The translations under genes and the position numbers were made by a program. A stretch of 64,000 bases of DNA, taken from contig JAENZE010000002.1 of NCBI GenBank assembly GCA_016841425.1, positions 1 to 64,000 on the forward strand, given 5' to 3'. Positions 18,001 through 26,193 of this stretch are shown piece after piece. How positions within the stretch are numbered: position 1 is the stretch's first letter; the number at the start of each line of letters is the position of its first letter. The notes beneath the pieces are model-generated. The model saw only the letters and a list, made by a program, of their open reading frames with translations. It made no database searches and was not told the origin of the DNA. This DNA comes from Syntrophomonas sp. GTDB taxonomy: Bacteria; Bacillota; Syntrophomonadia; Syntrophomonadales; Syntrophomonadaceae.

Positions 18001-20567
18001 ACACATTCCTGTTAGATAAAAATAAAGTTGCAATTAATATCGACACAGATGCAGATTGGCATCAATGTAATGTATGTAAAGTTCTTTCGCCAGTCAACTT
18101 GGCTGGATTCTGTATTAATTGTGGGGCCAAAGCGATAAAAAACTTATCGCCAAGTTTAAGTGAATATATTAGATCCATAAAAGGTTACTGGAGAGATCCC
18201 GTTGTCAAGTGCTTAAATGGGGAAGGGCGCTTGGATTATATAACTACGGAAGAACATACCGCACAATTATCTCAGCGTGATACGGGGAATGTTTTCGCAA
18301 CCACTGAAAAATATGAGTTGCGTTTTCAAGATGTCATTATTGGTAAAGATGAAGGCCCGATAGATGTGCTTAGTTGTACCACTACTATGGAAGTTGGAGT
18401 TGATATCGGATCATTGGTTGCGGTAGGGCTGAGAAATGTACCTCCGCAACGTGAAAACTATCAACAAAGAGCTGGGCGAGCAGGGCGTAGAGGGTCAGCA
18501 GTATCAACGGTTCTTACATATGCCCAAGGTGGTCCTCATGATAATTACTACTATAACCATCCAAAGGAAATAGTTGCAGGAATTCCAAGAATGCCAGTGG
18601 TCAAAATAAACAATAGAAAAATTATTAAAAGACATATAAATGCATACCTTTTTCAAACATTTTTTCAGGAAGCAATTGACAAAAAAGCTAGGGGCATAGA
18701 TTTAACCTCATCAGCACTTCTTAAGGCTCTTGGGAAAAAGTCTGATTTTTTTTATGGGTCTGATGATAGTGATGTAACATTTCAGAGCTTTAGAATATGG
18801 ATAAATCAAAGAGTTTTGAATAATGATGGCGATTTAGCTAATGCCATTAGTACTTGGTTGCCGCCAACCATTACAGACTCTTTGACTTGGATTAAAGAAG
18901 TCGCCCAAGAATTAATTAATTCTTTAACAGACTCAATAGAAAAAAACATTAGCATTCCTACGGTAATTGAACATTTGGATAATGACTTATCTGAAACTGA
19001 GGAGTTTCTGGAAGACGACGATAAGGATGAATTGCTACAATTTCTTTTTGATAATAATCTTTTGCCTTCATATGCTTTTCCAACTAATCTATGCAGTTTT
19101 CTAGTAGAGAAATGGGAACACAGAGATGGTCGTTTTAGGCTTGTTACCGCGGAACAACCACAACAATCACTTAATAAAGCTCTAACAGAATATGCTCCAG
19201 GTCGGTTGATTGTAATTAATAAGAAAACTTATAGATCTAAGGGAGTCGTTTCTGCAAAGGCAATATCTTCGGAGCCAGACAGAGCAACACCGCTTTTTGA
19301 AGATACCCAAAAATATATTTATTGCACTAAATGTTCGTATGTTCAGGATCCTTTTTCATCAACTTCAAATGCTTTCTTTTGTCCTATTTGCCACGGCGAG
19401 CTTGCAACGGCGGAACTAATTGTTCCACAAGTCTTTACGCCCGAGGAAGGAAAAGCCGTTGATGAATCCGATCGAGATCAGGAAATTACATATGCGACAT
19501 CCGCGCAGTTCCCAGTACCTGCAGGGGAAGAGGATTTGCCTGAGATGGTTACTATAGGGAGCAATACAAGTCATATAACGTATACCTATGCGCAGGATAA
19601 AAGACTTTATATGGTTAATAAAGGGAAACCGAGAGAAGAGAAAGGCTTTTATGTATGTGAAAAATGTGGGCTATCTTTGCAAGAAGAACCTCAACCAAAT
19701 GGTAAGCACAAACGTCCATACTTGGTTGCTTGGAAGCCGGACCAACCACGGAATGATTGTGACGGTGAATTTCATCCCGTATTCCTGGGTTATAATTTTA
19801 TATCTGATCTCCTGTTGATTCGAATGAGACTTTCTTCTCCGTTAAATTTGAATATACGGTCTTCTATTCCAAAAACAGTAATTAATGACGCATTGAGAAC
19901 AATATCGGAAGCCTTGTTATTGGCTGCTAGCAGGGTCCTGGATATAGATTCAACCGAATTCAGTGCAGGATTTAGACTTGTTACTGGATCAGAAGATGAA
20001 ATTACAGCTGACATTTATCTATACGATACCTTATCAGGGGGAGCAGGATATTCACAGCAAGCTGGTGACAATTTGGAAACTATTATGGAAAAAACTCTAG
20101 ATATTCTTGAGAACTGTGATGGTAATTGTGATCGGTCATGTACCTCTTGTCTAAGGCATTACCAGAATCAATATTGGCATGAGCAACTTGATAGGCATTT
20201 AGGCTTTGATCTATTAAAATATGTCTTATCAGATGTTATGCCGAACTCTAATGATCTTCTGCTTCAAAGCGAACGTCTTCGTCCTCTTAAGAGGCTCTTA
20301 TTTTTAGATGGATATACATGCAAGCGTAATGAACTATTCCAGAATGTTTCGATTCCTCTATTAGTGAAAACAGCTACTGATACCTTTGCGATTGGTACAT
20401 ACAATCCTTTGGTTGACAAGAACTCGATAGATTTTGTACATCAATTACATGTTCTTGATGGTGATTGCGAAATCAAATTAATACTATTAAATGAATTTTT
20501 TCTATCCCGAAATCTCCCCGGTGCTTATAAATTAATAAAAGGAAAGATTGATGGACAACATGAATGA
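15024..20567 (+). CDS. druE: DruE, giant DEAD/DEAH-type helicase with C-terminal DUF1998
   Basis: This 1,847-residue protein follows AAGGAGGAGC. Walker A is ATGTGSGKTETF (about residues 115-126), the DEAH box is LVLDEAHMY (about 340), motif V is TTTMEVGVDIGSL and motif VI is QQRAGRAGRRG (about 1,146). Zinc-type cysteine pairs occur at CTKCSY/CPICHG and CEKCG. The C-terminal DUF1998 region has SGGAGYSQQ (about 1,671) and CDGNCDRSCTSCLRHY. This size and domain order identify DruE, the one subunit common to all Druantia types, which is expected to translocate on or remodel invading DNA. It overlaps the downstream nuclease gene, suggesting stoichiometric production of the two. Confidence 0.88.
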   Translation: MNSKDYGVFTVTKELHETLRAYLEALYHIRNTTLISERRCLLDQAGCISQRPYIESTAVYKYGTSYERLTIPDTVKEILSYLSTLDPGVGIYPSIYAHQSKALEAVLGKNQDIIVATGTGSGKTETFLIPILGSLILEASERPESAHMRGCRALLLYPMNALVNDQISRIRKIFGDERVAQVLEKNRGRRVTFGSYTGRTPYPGKRSSAKDTQHIKPMFEDFYLRYINNPEKIKQLKDKGKWPCKNLVKFYGADKEEEAVYRSGKKKGKKYTIHHWGERLITQPEDMELMTRHEMQVNSPDILVTNYSMLEYMLMRPIENSIFLDTKRWLDNDDRNTITLVLDEAHMYRGATGAEVAMLIRRFQARLGIPRQRLRCILTSASLGNGDEAEKDLISFARDLTGASEVTPGFTLIKGETEDRTGAKQGSNEEADAFASFELSLFQQYEIHPEEAISAINNLASQLNWPKFNDDPSELKQYLFSQLTGFGVAEELIKLVAGKAIQIDELAFALYPNASPEGRTKATEALIALCTFAQRKKDGRMLLPTRMHLFYRGLPALYGCTNRQCDCRLDNEPKDNYLLGRLYTVPKDHCECSAGARVYELLTHRDCGSAFLRGYIRGEGGDFLLSEPDIDLNPDGPEGSVLLNEINLLVEQGYHPSAGAMVSKIWLDIVTGKIMTERPEDTSGFLECFRPNQEPINTGQRKLITFPSCPVCLKKFRGERSNIMDLSTKGEAPFANLVKAQLMLQPPKHLESIDFPNGGRKVLLFSDGRQKAARLARDIPREVEHDSFRRAIALSANLLKKIKGKAKLTKDLYISFISVASENNLHLFDGPDKEKLLNHIQYFREQYDSDLQDALEDGWDINPPKRYSEALLRQLCSSHFSLQATTVGYVIPANIEKLERGLANIIPGFDKQLAKEISVLFIDNLLQSYAFDGDISDSIRNKVSGYYRPKWGSKAKFKKEILPVLINEFGWQETVIESVQTLLRTQLCQEDDNTFLLDKNKVAINIDTDADWHQCNVCKVLSPVNLAGFCINCGAKAIKNLSPSLSEYIRSIKGYWRDPVVKCLNGEGRLDYITTEEHTAQLSQRDTGNVFATTEKYELRFQDVIIGKDEGPIDVLSCTTTMEVGVDIGSLVAVGLRNVPPQRENYQQRAGRAGRRGSAVSTVLTYAQGGPHDNYYYNHPKEIVAGIPRMPVVKINNRKIIKRHINAYLFQTFFQEAIDKKARGIDLTSSALLKALGKKSDFFYGSDDSDVTFQSFRIWINQRVLNNDGDLANAISTWLPPTITDSLTWIKEVAQELINSLTDSIEKNISIPTVIEHLDNDLSETEEFLEDDDKDELLQFLFDNNLLPSYAFPTNLCSFLVEKWEHRDGRFRLVTAEQPQQSLNKALTEYAPGRLIVINKKTYRSKGVVSAKAISSEPDRATPLFEDTQKYIYCTKCSYVQDPFSSTSNAFFCPICHGELATAELIVPQVFTPEEGKAVDESDRDQEITYATSAQFPVPAGEEDLPEMVTIGSNTSHITYTYAQDKRLYMVNKGKPREEKGFYVCEKCGLSLQEEPQPNGKHKRPYLVAWKPDQPRNDCDGEFHPVFLGYNFISDLLLIRMRLSSPLNLNIRSSIPKTVINDALRTISEALLLAASRVLDIDSTEFSAGFRLVTGSEDEITADIYLYDTLSGGAGYSQQAGDNLETIMEKTLDILENCDGNCDRSCTSCLRHYQNQYWHEQLDRHLGFDLLKYVLSDVMPNSNDLLLQSERLRPLKRLLFLDGYTCKRNELFQNVSIPLLVKTATDTFAIGTYNPLVDKNSIDFVHQLHVLDGDCEIKLILLNEFFLSRNLPGAYKLIKGKIDGQHE

Positions 20568-21723
20568 ATTTTATATCCTGAGTGAACCAGAGGGTAATCC
20601 CGACATACCTAAATACTGGAGCTATAGTCAACTTGAGGAAATGCGAACCTGCCCTAAGAAATGGTGGTTATCGAGGGCCAAATACCCCAATATTAAAGGG
20701 AATTACCCAAGATATTTTACTTTACCCATGCTGCATGGTATCATTCTCCATAAAACAATTGAAAAATTTGGCCGTTATGCAAAAAAACAAGATAATTACG
20801 ATTTTGCTCGAAGTTATTTTCGAATTCGCAGTGCCATTCAGGCTGAAATTAGAGAGTTGCTTGAATATGAAAGTTCGGTTAATCCGCGGTTTAAAAAATC
20901 ATACTTAAAATCACTATTATGTATAGACGATTGTATAAACAATTTCAAACGAATTATTTCTGAAGTAGAAAAAAACGTATTAATTAGTAACGTTGATTAT
21001 CAATACAATGCTTCCCCACACCCTACTGCGAAGTTGCCAATCAAAGGGCATGAGGTAACTATCTATGTAGAATATCCACCAATAGTTGGCAGAATCGATT
21101 TTATAAACGATGGAAGAATAATTGATTTTAAATCTGGAGCACCAAATTCTGCATATGAAAGCCAGTTGCAGTTTTATGCTTTGTTATTCTGGTTAAAAAC
21201 TGGACATCTACCTTCATCACTTGAAATCGTTTTTTCAAATCATGCTCATGCTACATATAACAATTTGCTTAGTATCGAAAAACTTACAAGTCTACGGGAT
21301 GAAGTAGAGGAGGAAATAATAAACATAGAGGAGAGTATCCAATCAGGTTTACCTGAAGCAAATATTCGAGGAGACCAATGTGAGTACTGCCCATGTAGGC
21401 AGAATTGTGATGAGTACTGGACATACTTAAACAAAGAGAGTAAGGTAATTGAGTTGAATAAAGATAAGTTGGAGCCGTTTTGGATTGATATCGAAATTAT
21501 TGAATTGCCTAATTCTTGGCAAGGATTTGGATCTTGTACCGGAATTGGGCAATCTCAACAATTGGGTGAAGTATATCTTAATATCGAGCCAGACAAATGC
21601 CCTAATAGACTGGATAATAGCTGTCCTGTAGGTGCTAGGATTCTTGGAGCAAAACTTCGTTATGAAACCAATCGTTGGTACTTAAAAACAGCACTTTTTA
21701 CTGAAGTATTCTGGATATATTAA
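20551..21723 (+). CDS. RecB/Cas4-like PD-(D/E)XK nuclease with Fe-S type cysteines
   Basis: About 390 residues, overlapping the end of druE by 17 bp. ATG 20551 is preferred because it sits five bases after AAAGGAAAG; TTG 20548 and ATG 20560 are alternatives. The N-terminus has SYSQLEEMRTCPKKWW, typical of RecB-family nucleases. The catalytic region is VGRIDFINDGRIIDFKSG (D...D-F-K, about residues 180-197), followed by QLQFYALLFW. Near residues 275-287 are three cysteines in CEYCPCRQNC. With the N-terminal CPKKW cysteine they could hold a 4Fe-4S cluster, as in AddB and Cas4. This nuclease is not one of the five standard type I Druantia genes, so it is an unusual addition. Confidence 0.82.
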   Translation: MDNMNEFYILSEPEGNPDIPKYWSYSQLEEMRTCPKKWWLSRAKYPNIKGNYPRYFTLPMLHGIILHKTIEKFGRYAKKQDNYDFARSYFRIRSAIQAEIRELLEYESSVNPRFKKSYLKSLLCIDDCINNFKRIISEVEKNVLISNVDYQYNASPHPTAKLPIKGHEVTIYVEYPPIVGRIDFINDGRIIDFKSGAPNSAYESQLQFYALLFWLKTGHLPSSLEIVFSNHAHATYNNLLSIEKLTSLRDEVEEEIINIEESIQSGLPEANIRGDQCEYCPCRQNCDEYWTYLNKESKVIELNKDKLEPFWIDIEIIELPNSWQGFGSCTGIGQSQQLGEVYLNIEPDKCPNRLDNSCPVGARILGAKLRYETNRWYLKTALFTEVFWIY

Positions 21724-21746
21724 TGCCCTGTATGGTAAGCTTTCCT

Positions 21747-22916
21747 TTAATTAATATTACCATTGATTGACAAAATAGAATTAAATAAATCTATAGTGTT
21801 TTGATGAGTCCATTCAGCATAATTAGGTAGCCTTTCAGCTCGAGGAACTACCCATCTGTTAAGACATGCTTCGGATATATCTTTGACAGAAGGTCTAGAA
21901 ACCAAACAAAAATCGTCTGAGCCTTGCAGGTACTCTTTCCAATTAGTAGCTATCGGCATAGCATAAATTTCACGTGCTATTCCGTGTTTTAAAACGTCAA
22001 TACTTACCCCTGAGTACTTTAGGGCTTGCCGAATTACTCTCCATTTCCAATTTGGTCCGCTGCCGTATTGATAACCCAAAGCATATGAATGTCCCTTAAT
22101 TATTAATAACTCGCGCATTGCATCAAATAGCTCATTTGATATTTGAAAATGTCCATAACCCTTTGTTTGTCCTATCTTAATTAGGTTGACTATTCCAGGT
22201 ATTTTTAAACGGTTGTATATTGATGAACGTCCTAAGGCCGATGTGACAGTAATCAATGCTAGAGCATGGTCTTTAACCTGATTACTAATTATTCCACGTT
22301 TTCCTTCGTATTTCTTCAGATAATAATCCACAACTTCTTGTGACCCAATCAAGCTTGCCACAAGTTTTCCGCCTAATAACATATTGTAAGGTGGAACTGC
22401 ACCGACGACATATGCATCCATGACATTTACTAGTCTTGCTTTTCTATCATCAGAATTCCAGCCAATTAGACTATCGCGGGCAGTTAGATTAAATACAGGG
22501 TCACCAAGAGCAAATATACCTATTAGTTTATCGTTATTACTATCAATAATCAGAAATCGCATTCTTCGTCCGAATCCCTTTGAAACAGGCACTGACCAGA
22601 GTAACGTAGCCAACCTGAACAATAATGCAGTTTGCGAATTATTAACTGGAACAATTCTTGCTTCAATCTTAGTGGGGGTAATTTCATTTCCAGCAGCAAA
22701 GAATTTTAGTAATTTATTTAGATTAGGAATAAGCTTGCTACTCTCTTTTCCTATGGTCTCTTTTCGCTGGGGGGAATGCATCATTCGAATGTTTTCTTTA
22801 GTCAGTTGCTCAATATTTCCAATAATATTAGAATTCATTAACCCTTCTGAAGTAAGGAGAGATAGAATTTTATTGATGATTTCATTTTCAGAAAACGTAT
22901 CTCGACTATTTGACAT
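21747..22916 (-). CDS. druA: DruA, DUF4338 Druantia protein
   Basis: This 389-residue protein is encoded convergently to the helicase operon, 23 bp from the nuclease stop. The central part shows the DUF4338 pattern: RRMRFLIIDSNNDKLIGIFA, then GDPVFNLTARD, then VMDAYVVGAVPPYNMLLGGK (about residues 165-184), and later ALGRSSIYNRL and GSGPNWKWRVIRQAL. DruA of type I Druantia is the DUF4338 protein. In the classical operon it comes first and on the same strand as druB-E. Here it is last and inverted, so its expression must be independent. No nuclease motif is evident. Confidence 0.85.
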   Translation of the reverse strand: MSNSRDTFSENEIINKILSLLTSEGLMNSNIIGNIEQLTKENIRMMHSPQRKETIGKESSKLIPNLNKLLKFFAAGNEITPTKIEARIVPVNNSQTALLFRLATLLWSVPVSKGFGRRMRFLIIDSNNDKLIGIFALGDPVFNLTARDSLIGWNSDDRKARLVNVMDAYVVGAVPPYNMLLGGKLVASLIGSQEVVDYYLKKYEGKRGIISNQVKDHALALITVTSALGRSSIYNRLKIPGIVNLIKIGQTKGYGHFQISNELFDAMRELLIIKGHSYALGYQYGSGPNWKWRVIRQALKYSGVSIDVLKHGIAREIYAMPIATNWKEYLQGSDDFCLVSRPSVKDISEACLNRWVVPRAERLPNYAEWTHQNTIDLFNSILSINGNIN

Positions 22917-23049
22917 CAGTTTATACTCCTAACAACTATTACTAACTCAATATCTTCGTATATCAAATTCATTAAGCCTACTAAAATAAGCATAACAAGA
23001 AGCTACTGTTTTCCATAGTAAAATAATGTAATGTATGTAACAAGCGAAT

Positions 23050-23356
23050 TTATTTCTTTCCTAAATATATGGCTTTAGGCAGATAAGGAATATTAAACTG
23101 ATGTCCTTGCCTATTTAGAATAGTACCCTTTAGGACAGCCAACTCATGGACGTTTAGTCCTATAGCAATTTGCGCATAAGGTAAAATCCATACTGGCATA
23201 GCTCAGAAGATCCCTATCAGAGATAAGTAAGTATGCTGCAAAATAGATTAGCCTCGTATTCGTATATGTCGGTCACCTTATACAAATGCGTTTCTCTAAT
23301 AAAAAAGTGTCTTTCCGCAGATTTTTGTAGCGGAGCATTGAACTGCTCGTCATCTA
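23050..23356 (-). pseudogene. ImmA/IrrE-type peptidase remnant
   Basis: On the minus strand, directly after the XRE stop, one frame reads FLIRETHLYKVTDIYEYEANLF. After a stop and frame change it continues as IAIGLNVHELAVLKGTILN and then PYLPKAIYLGKK with a stop at 23050-23052. This is the C-terminal half of the ImmA/IrrE metallopeptidase family. The zinc-binding HExxH part is missing, so the enzyme is dead. ImmA is normally the protease partner of an XRE repressor, and the decayed XRE gene lies immediately upstream. Confidence 0.65.
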
Positions 23357-23725
23357 CTAACGCTTTATAAACTTCTCAAGGATCGTACTTATTACTGTTT
23401 TGTCCGAATCTGGTATTCTGCTATCCAGGTAACAAATTAAAACATCCTTCATTGAGCTCAGTTCTTCTTGAGATAATTGGTTCACAGCCATGTCAACAAG
23501 AGTAAGTACTTCTGCATCCCGATCATGGATATTTTTAGCCTTCTGATAAATATCAAAAAAAGTAATATAATCTCTGTCAGATAGGTCAAATTTATCACGG
23601 TCAATTACATGATCAATATAGCCAGCCTGCATCATGAGTTCCTCATAAGAAATGCCTAGAAAAGGAGCGATGGCCTTAAGTACCCTGGGAGTAGATTTTC
23701 TTTCTCCTGATTCCAAGCGACTTAT
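23357..23725 (-). pseudogene. XRE-family repressor, C-terminal part, split by an IS21-type element
   Basis: The minus-strand frame ISRLESGERKSTPRVLKAIA continues through FLGISYEELMMQAGYI, which is the end of an XRE helix-turn-helix and the following helix, with a C-terminal extension to about residue 120. Its upstream codons stop at the IS boundary at 23725/23726. The matching N-terminal piece is found beyond the element at 25610-25708. A TTG within the frame could drive a product of 119 residues, but it would lack the recognition helix. Confidence 0.75.
23720..23725. repeat. Target-site duplication, left copy
   Basis: ACTTAT at 23720-23725 is repeated at 25610-25615 directly against the other end of the IS. 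Removing the IS and one copy restores a continuous XRE reading frame (VSTTAIS joined to RLESGER), which confirms the boundary. Confidence 0.85.
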
Positions 23726-25609
23726 TGCATATACCGGTTTCCCAGAGCCGCCTGTCCGGTAGTCATTGAGCCACCAGTCTGGATTTCGTGAGCCGGTATT
23801 CCGGCCCAGAAATCCAGATTAAAATAAACCCATGATGATTATAGTAATCAACAGTTCTTACTCAACTTAATCTTAAACCTGCTGCATATGCTTAATCCCG
23901 TAGTATTCAGCACCCCGGGTAAAACCGTAGTGCTCTGCTTCAGCCGTGTGTGTTTTGGCTACTTCATCAGTCACTTTATCCTGACCGGTAACCAGGATGT
24001 TTTTCACACTCTTTAAGCTAGGACGGGGGGTGTAAGATAAAGCTCTTTTACAGGCAGCCTCCAATCTTTCGGTAGAATGCTTGTCAGCCAGCTTCAAAAG
24101 TCCCATACAGGCTTTATAGCCTTGTTGTTCAACCCTATGGGAGTTAAGAATAGATTTAACCGTAAACACGGTATTGGGACCAATCCTTTCAGCCCATTCA
24201 ATGAAGCGCTCACCATTCCACTGAATATATTTTTGATGTTCTTCCGGCATATGATTCTCAATGGTACTATATTGACCAGTACGTCCATAAAGCCTTTTGT
24301 GAGAACAGATTCGGTTGTTATGATAAAAGACCTCCACCATGTTACGGGTAAGCCTGACATCTACCTTTTGCTTAATGTACTCGTATGGAACTGAGTAGTG
24401 CATTTTATCAACAGCTATATGATAATTAAACTGAACGGTAGCTTGTTTCCATTCTGCCAGTTCAAAGTGTGCAGCAGGTAACGATATCAGCAAAGGTTTT
24501 TCTTCCTCAAGAAAGATGCTGAACCTGCTGCCGTCTTTTTTCTGGAATGGGCGCTTATTATATTCATCCAGCTTGGCTTTAATCTCCTGGTTCAGCTCTG
24601 CCAGGGTAAAAAACTTTTGGTTACGTAAAGCAGCAATGATCCAAGTAGAGATTACTCTGACCGCCCCTTCAGCATGGGGCTTATCCTGGGGTTTTCTTAC
24701 CCTGGCAGGAATAACCGCCGTTTCATAGTACTCTGCCATCTCATGATAAGTTTTGTTAATCACTGGGGTATACCAGTCTACTCTGTCTACACCAGTTTTT
24801 AAATTATCCGGAATCAGTATCCGGGTAGATCCACCGAAAAAGCGGTACATGTTCACGTGGGCATTTATCCAGCTTTCCAGTTTCATTGATAAAAATGCTT
24901 CCACGTAAGTGTATTGGCTGTAGGATAGCACTCCTACAAAAATGTAAGCCGGAATGATTTCTCCGTTATCCCGGTCTACTATGGAGGCAGGTTTTCCGGC
25001 CCAGTCGACTTCTACTTGTTCACCAGGTTTTCTGGGGATGTGCATGGAAGCACGTTTTTTCTCCGAAAACTTTTGGTAGTGGTAGCAGAATTGGGAGTAC
25101 ATAAGGGGTATCTCATTACTCTGACGGCACTTTTCACAGTATTCGTGCCACAGTAGCTTTAACGATACTCCGTTGCGCATAAGTTCCTTATGGATGTATT
25201 CCACATCGGGATACCTGCGCTCAGATTGTGCCGGTTCTTTGGAGAAGAATAATTTCTCCAACTCGGCATCGGTTTGCTCTAAGCTTAAGGGCCAATGGAT
25301 GTTAAGCTCTTGAGCTCTCCTAATTACTTTGGCAACAGTATTGCGCGAGCATTTACAGCTAACTGCGATGCTGCGCTGACTGATCCCCTGGCTGTATAGC
25401 CTGAGGATCTCACGATAACTGGTCATTCAAATGACCTCCTTTAAAAATGTATTTACACTTATCAGTGCATGGTTACATTCTAAAGGATGATCATTATGGC
25501 TTTCGGCTACGGAACAGTGGCTCTCAATCAGCGGATTGGTGGCTCTAAATTACCGGACACCTGGCTCTCATTCTCCGGACTGGTGGCTCATTGTGGTCCG
25601 GAATACTCA
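23726..25609 (-). mobile_element. IS21-type insertion sequence lacking istB, 1,884 bp
   Basis: The element runs from TGCATATACCGG at the left to CCGGAATACTCA at the right, giving the TG...CA ends typical of the IS21 family. It is flanked by the direct repeat ACTTAT (23720-23725 and 25610-25615). Near each end are several copies of a repeat close to GAGCCACCAGTCCGG: about three at the left and four at the right in inverted orientation, matching the multiple terminal transposase sites of IS21 elements. It contains istA only. The 147 bp between istA and the left end cannot hold the istB helper ATPase. Confidence 0.85.
23873..25426 (-). CDS. istA: IstA-type transposase of IS21 family
   Basis: This 517-residue protein is preceded by AAAGGAGGTCATTTGA. 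An N-terminal helix-turn-helix (YSQGISQRSIAVSCKCSRNT) is followed by the DDE integrase core: first Asp in VEVDWAGKP, second in LIPDNLKTGV, and Glu in KPHAEGAVR. The C-terminal region has the usual IstA block HYSVPYEYIKQKVDVR. It catalyses strand transfer at the element ends. The partner ATPase IstB, which is normally encoded immediately downstream and selects targets, is missing here. Movement would need IstB supplied by another copy in the genome. Confidence 0.93.
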   Translation of the reverse strand: MTSYREILRLYSQGISQRSIAVSCKCSRNTVAKVIRRAQELNIHWPLSLEQTDAELEKLFFSKEPAQSERRYPDVEYIHKELMRNGVSLKLLWHEYCEKCRQSNEIPLMYSQFCYHYQKFSEKKRASMHIPRKPGEQVEVDWAGKPASIVDRDNGEIIPAYIFVGVLSYSQYTYVEAFLSMKLESWINAHVNMYRFFGGSTRILIPDNLKTGVDRVDWYTPVINKTYHEMAEYYETAVIPARVRKPQDKPHAEGAVRVISTWIIAALRNQKFFTLAELNQEIKAKLDEYNKRPFQKKDGSRFSIFLEEEKPLLISLPAAHFELAEWKQATVQFNYHIAVDKMHYSVPYEYIKQKVDVRLTRNMVEVFYHNNRICSHKRLYGRTGQYSTIENHMPEEHQKYIQWNGERFIEWAERIGPNTVFTVKSILNSHRVEQQGYKACMGLLKLADKHSTERLEAACKRALSYTPRPSLKSVKNILVTGQDKVTDEVAKTHTAEAEHYGFTRGAEYYGIKHMQQV

Positions 25610-25708
25610 ACTTATTGCGGTAGTGCTGACCCCAGATTTATCTGCCAGCTCAATTACCTCCGTCCACTCCTCATAATCCTTCAAACTCAGGAAATTCATA
25701 TATTTCAT
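25610..25708 (-). pseudogene. XRE-family repressor, N-terminal part
   Basis: The minus-strand ATG at 25706-25708 opens 33 codons ending ELADKSGVSTTAIS at the target duplication. Joined to the piece at 23357-23725 it continues RLESGERK, the canonical end of an XRE recognition helix. The N-terminal residues look slightly scrambled relative to the family, so the gene may have been damaged before the IS arrived. Confidence 0.7.
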
Positions 25709-25779
25709 ACCCTGGAGCATCTCTTCTCGCCAGGGCAACTAAAGTTCCAACGCTCGTATACCTCTAACCTTAATAATCT

Positions 25780-26115
25780 ATATCTGGATAACTAGGATTA
25801 TCACTCTTAATATCTGCTGCCCGTTTCCGTTAAAGTAATACTTCAATATGGCTTCTAAGTATTCAGCAGAAACATCTTTCCTGGCCACAACCACAACGAT
25901 CTGACCGGTTCTGGGTTCCTCTTAATTCTTTACATATAGCCAGGTCACATCCAGGATCCCCACTCCGATCATGCTGTCACCTTGAACAGTCAGGATATAA
26001 TTCGCATTCATACTATCAGGCACATCCAGGTAACCCTCAATATTATCCTCGGCCAGAATGGAAGGCCGGGCATGGATGGTGCCGAAGAAGGGAACAGCTG
26101 TAACAGAATTTTTAT
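25780..26115 (-). pseudogene. LexA/UmuD-like (S24) repressor remnant
   Basis: On the minus strand from about 26115, a frame reads AVPFFGTIHARPSILAEDN, then IEGYLDVPDSM, the catalytic serine block LTVQGDSMIGVGILD, and ends at a stop at 25922. The next frame continues with EPRTGQIVVVVARKDVSAEY and KYYFNGNGQQI, the downstream strands of an S24 autopeptidase domain. The N-terminal DNA-binding domain is missing and there are at least two frame breaks. With the XRE and ImmA fragments, it marks a dead prophage- or ICE-type control cassette. Confidence 0.65.
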
Positions 26116-26193
26116 TAAGAAAGGGGATTTAGGTAGTAACGAAGAATATTGTGCAAGAAAGTAAATGTAGTTTGATGTAACTGGGGGCAATAA

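Noticed and set aside
22420-22932. A 170-codon plus-strand frame opposite druA
   Set aside because: It is antisense to a gene with clear DUF4338 motifs, has no ribosome site, and its composition is that of a complementary-strand shadow.
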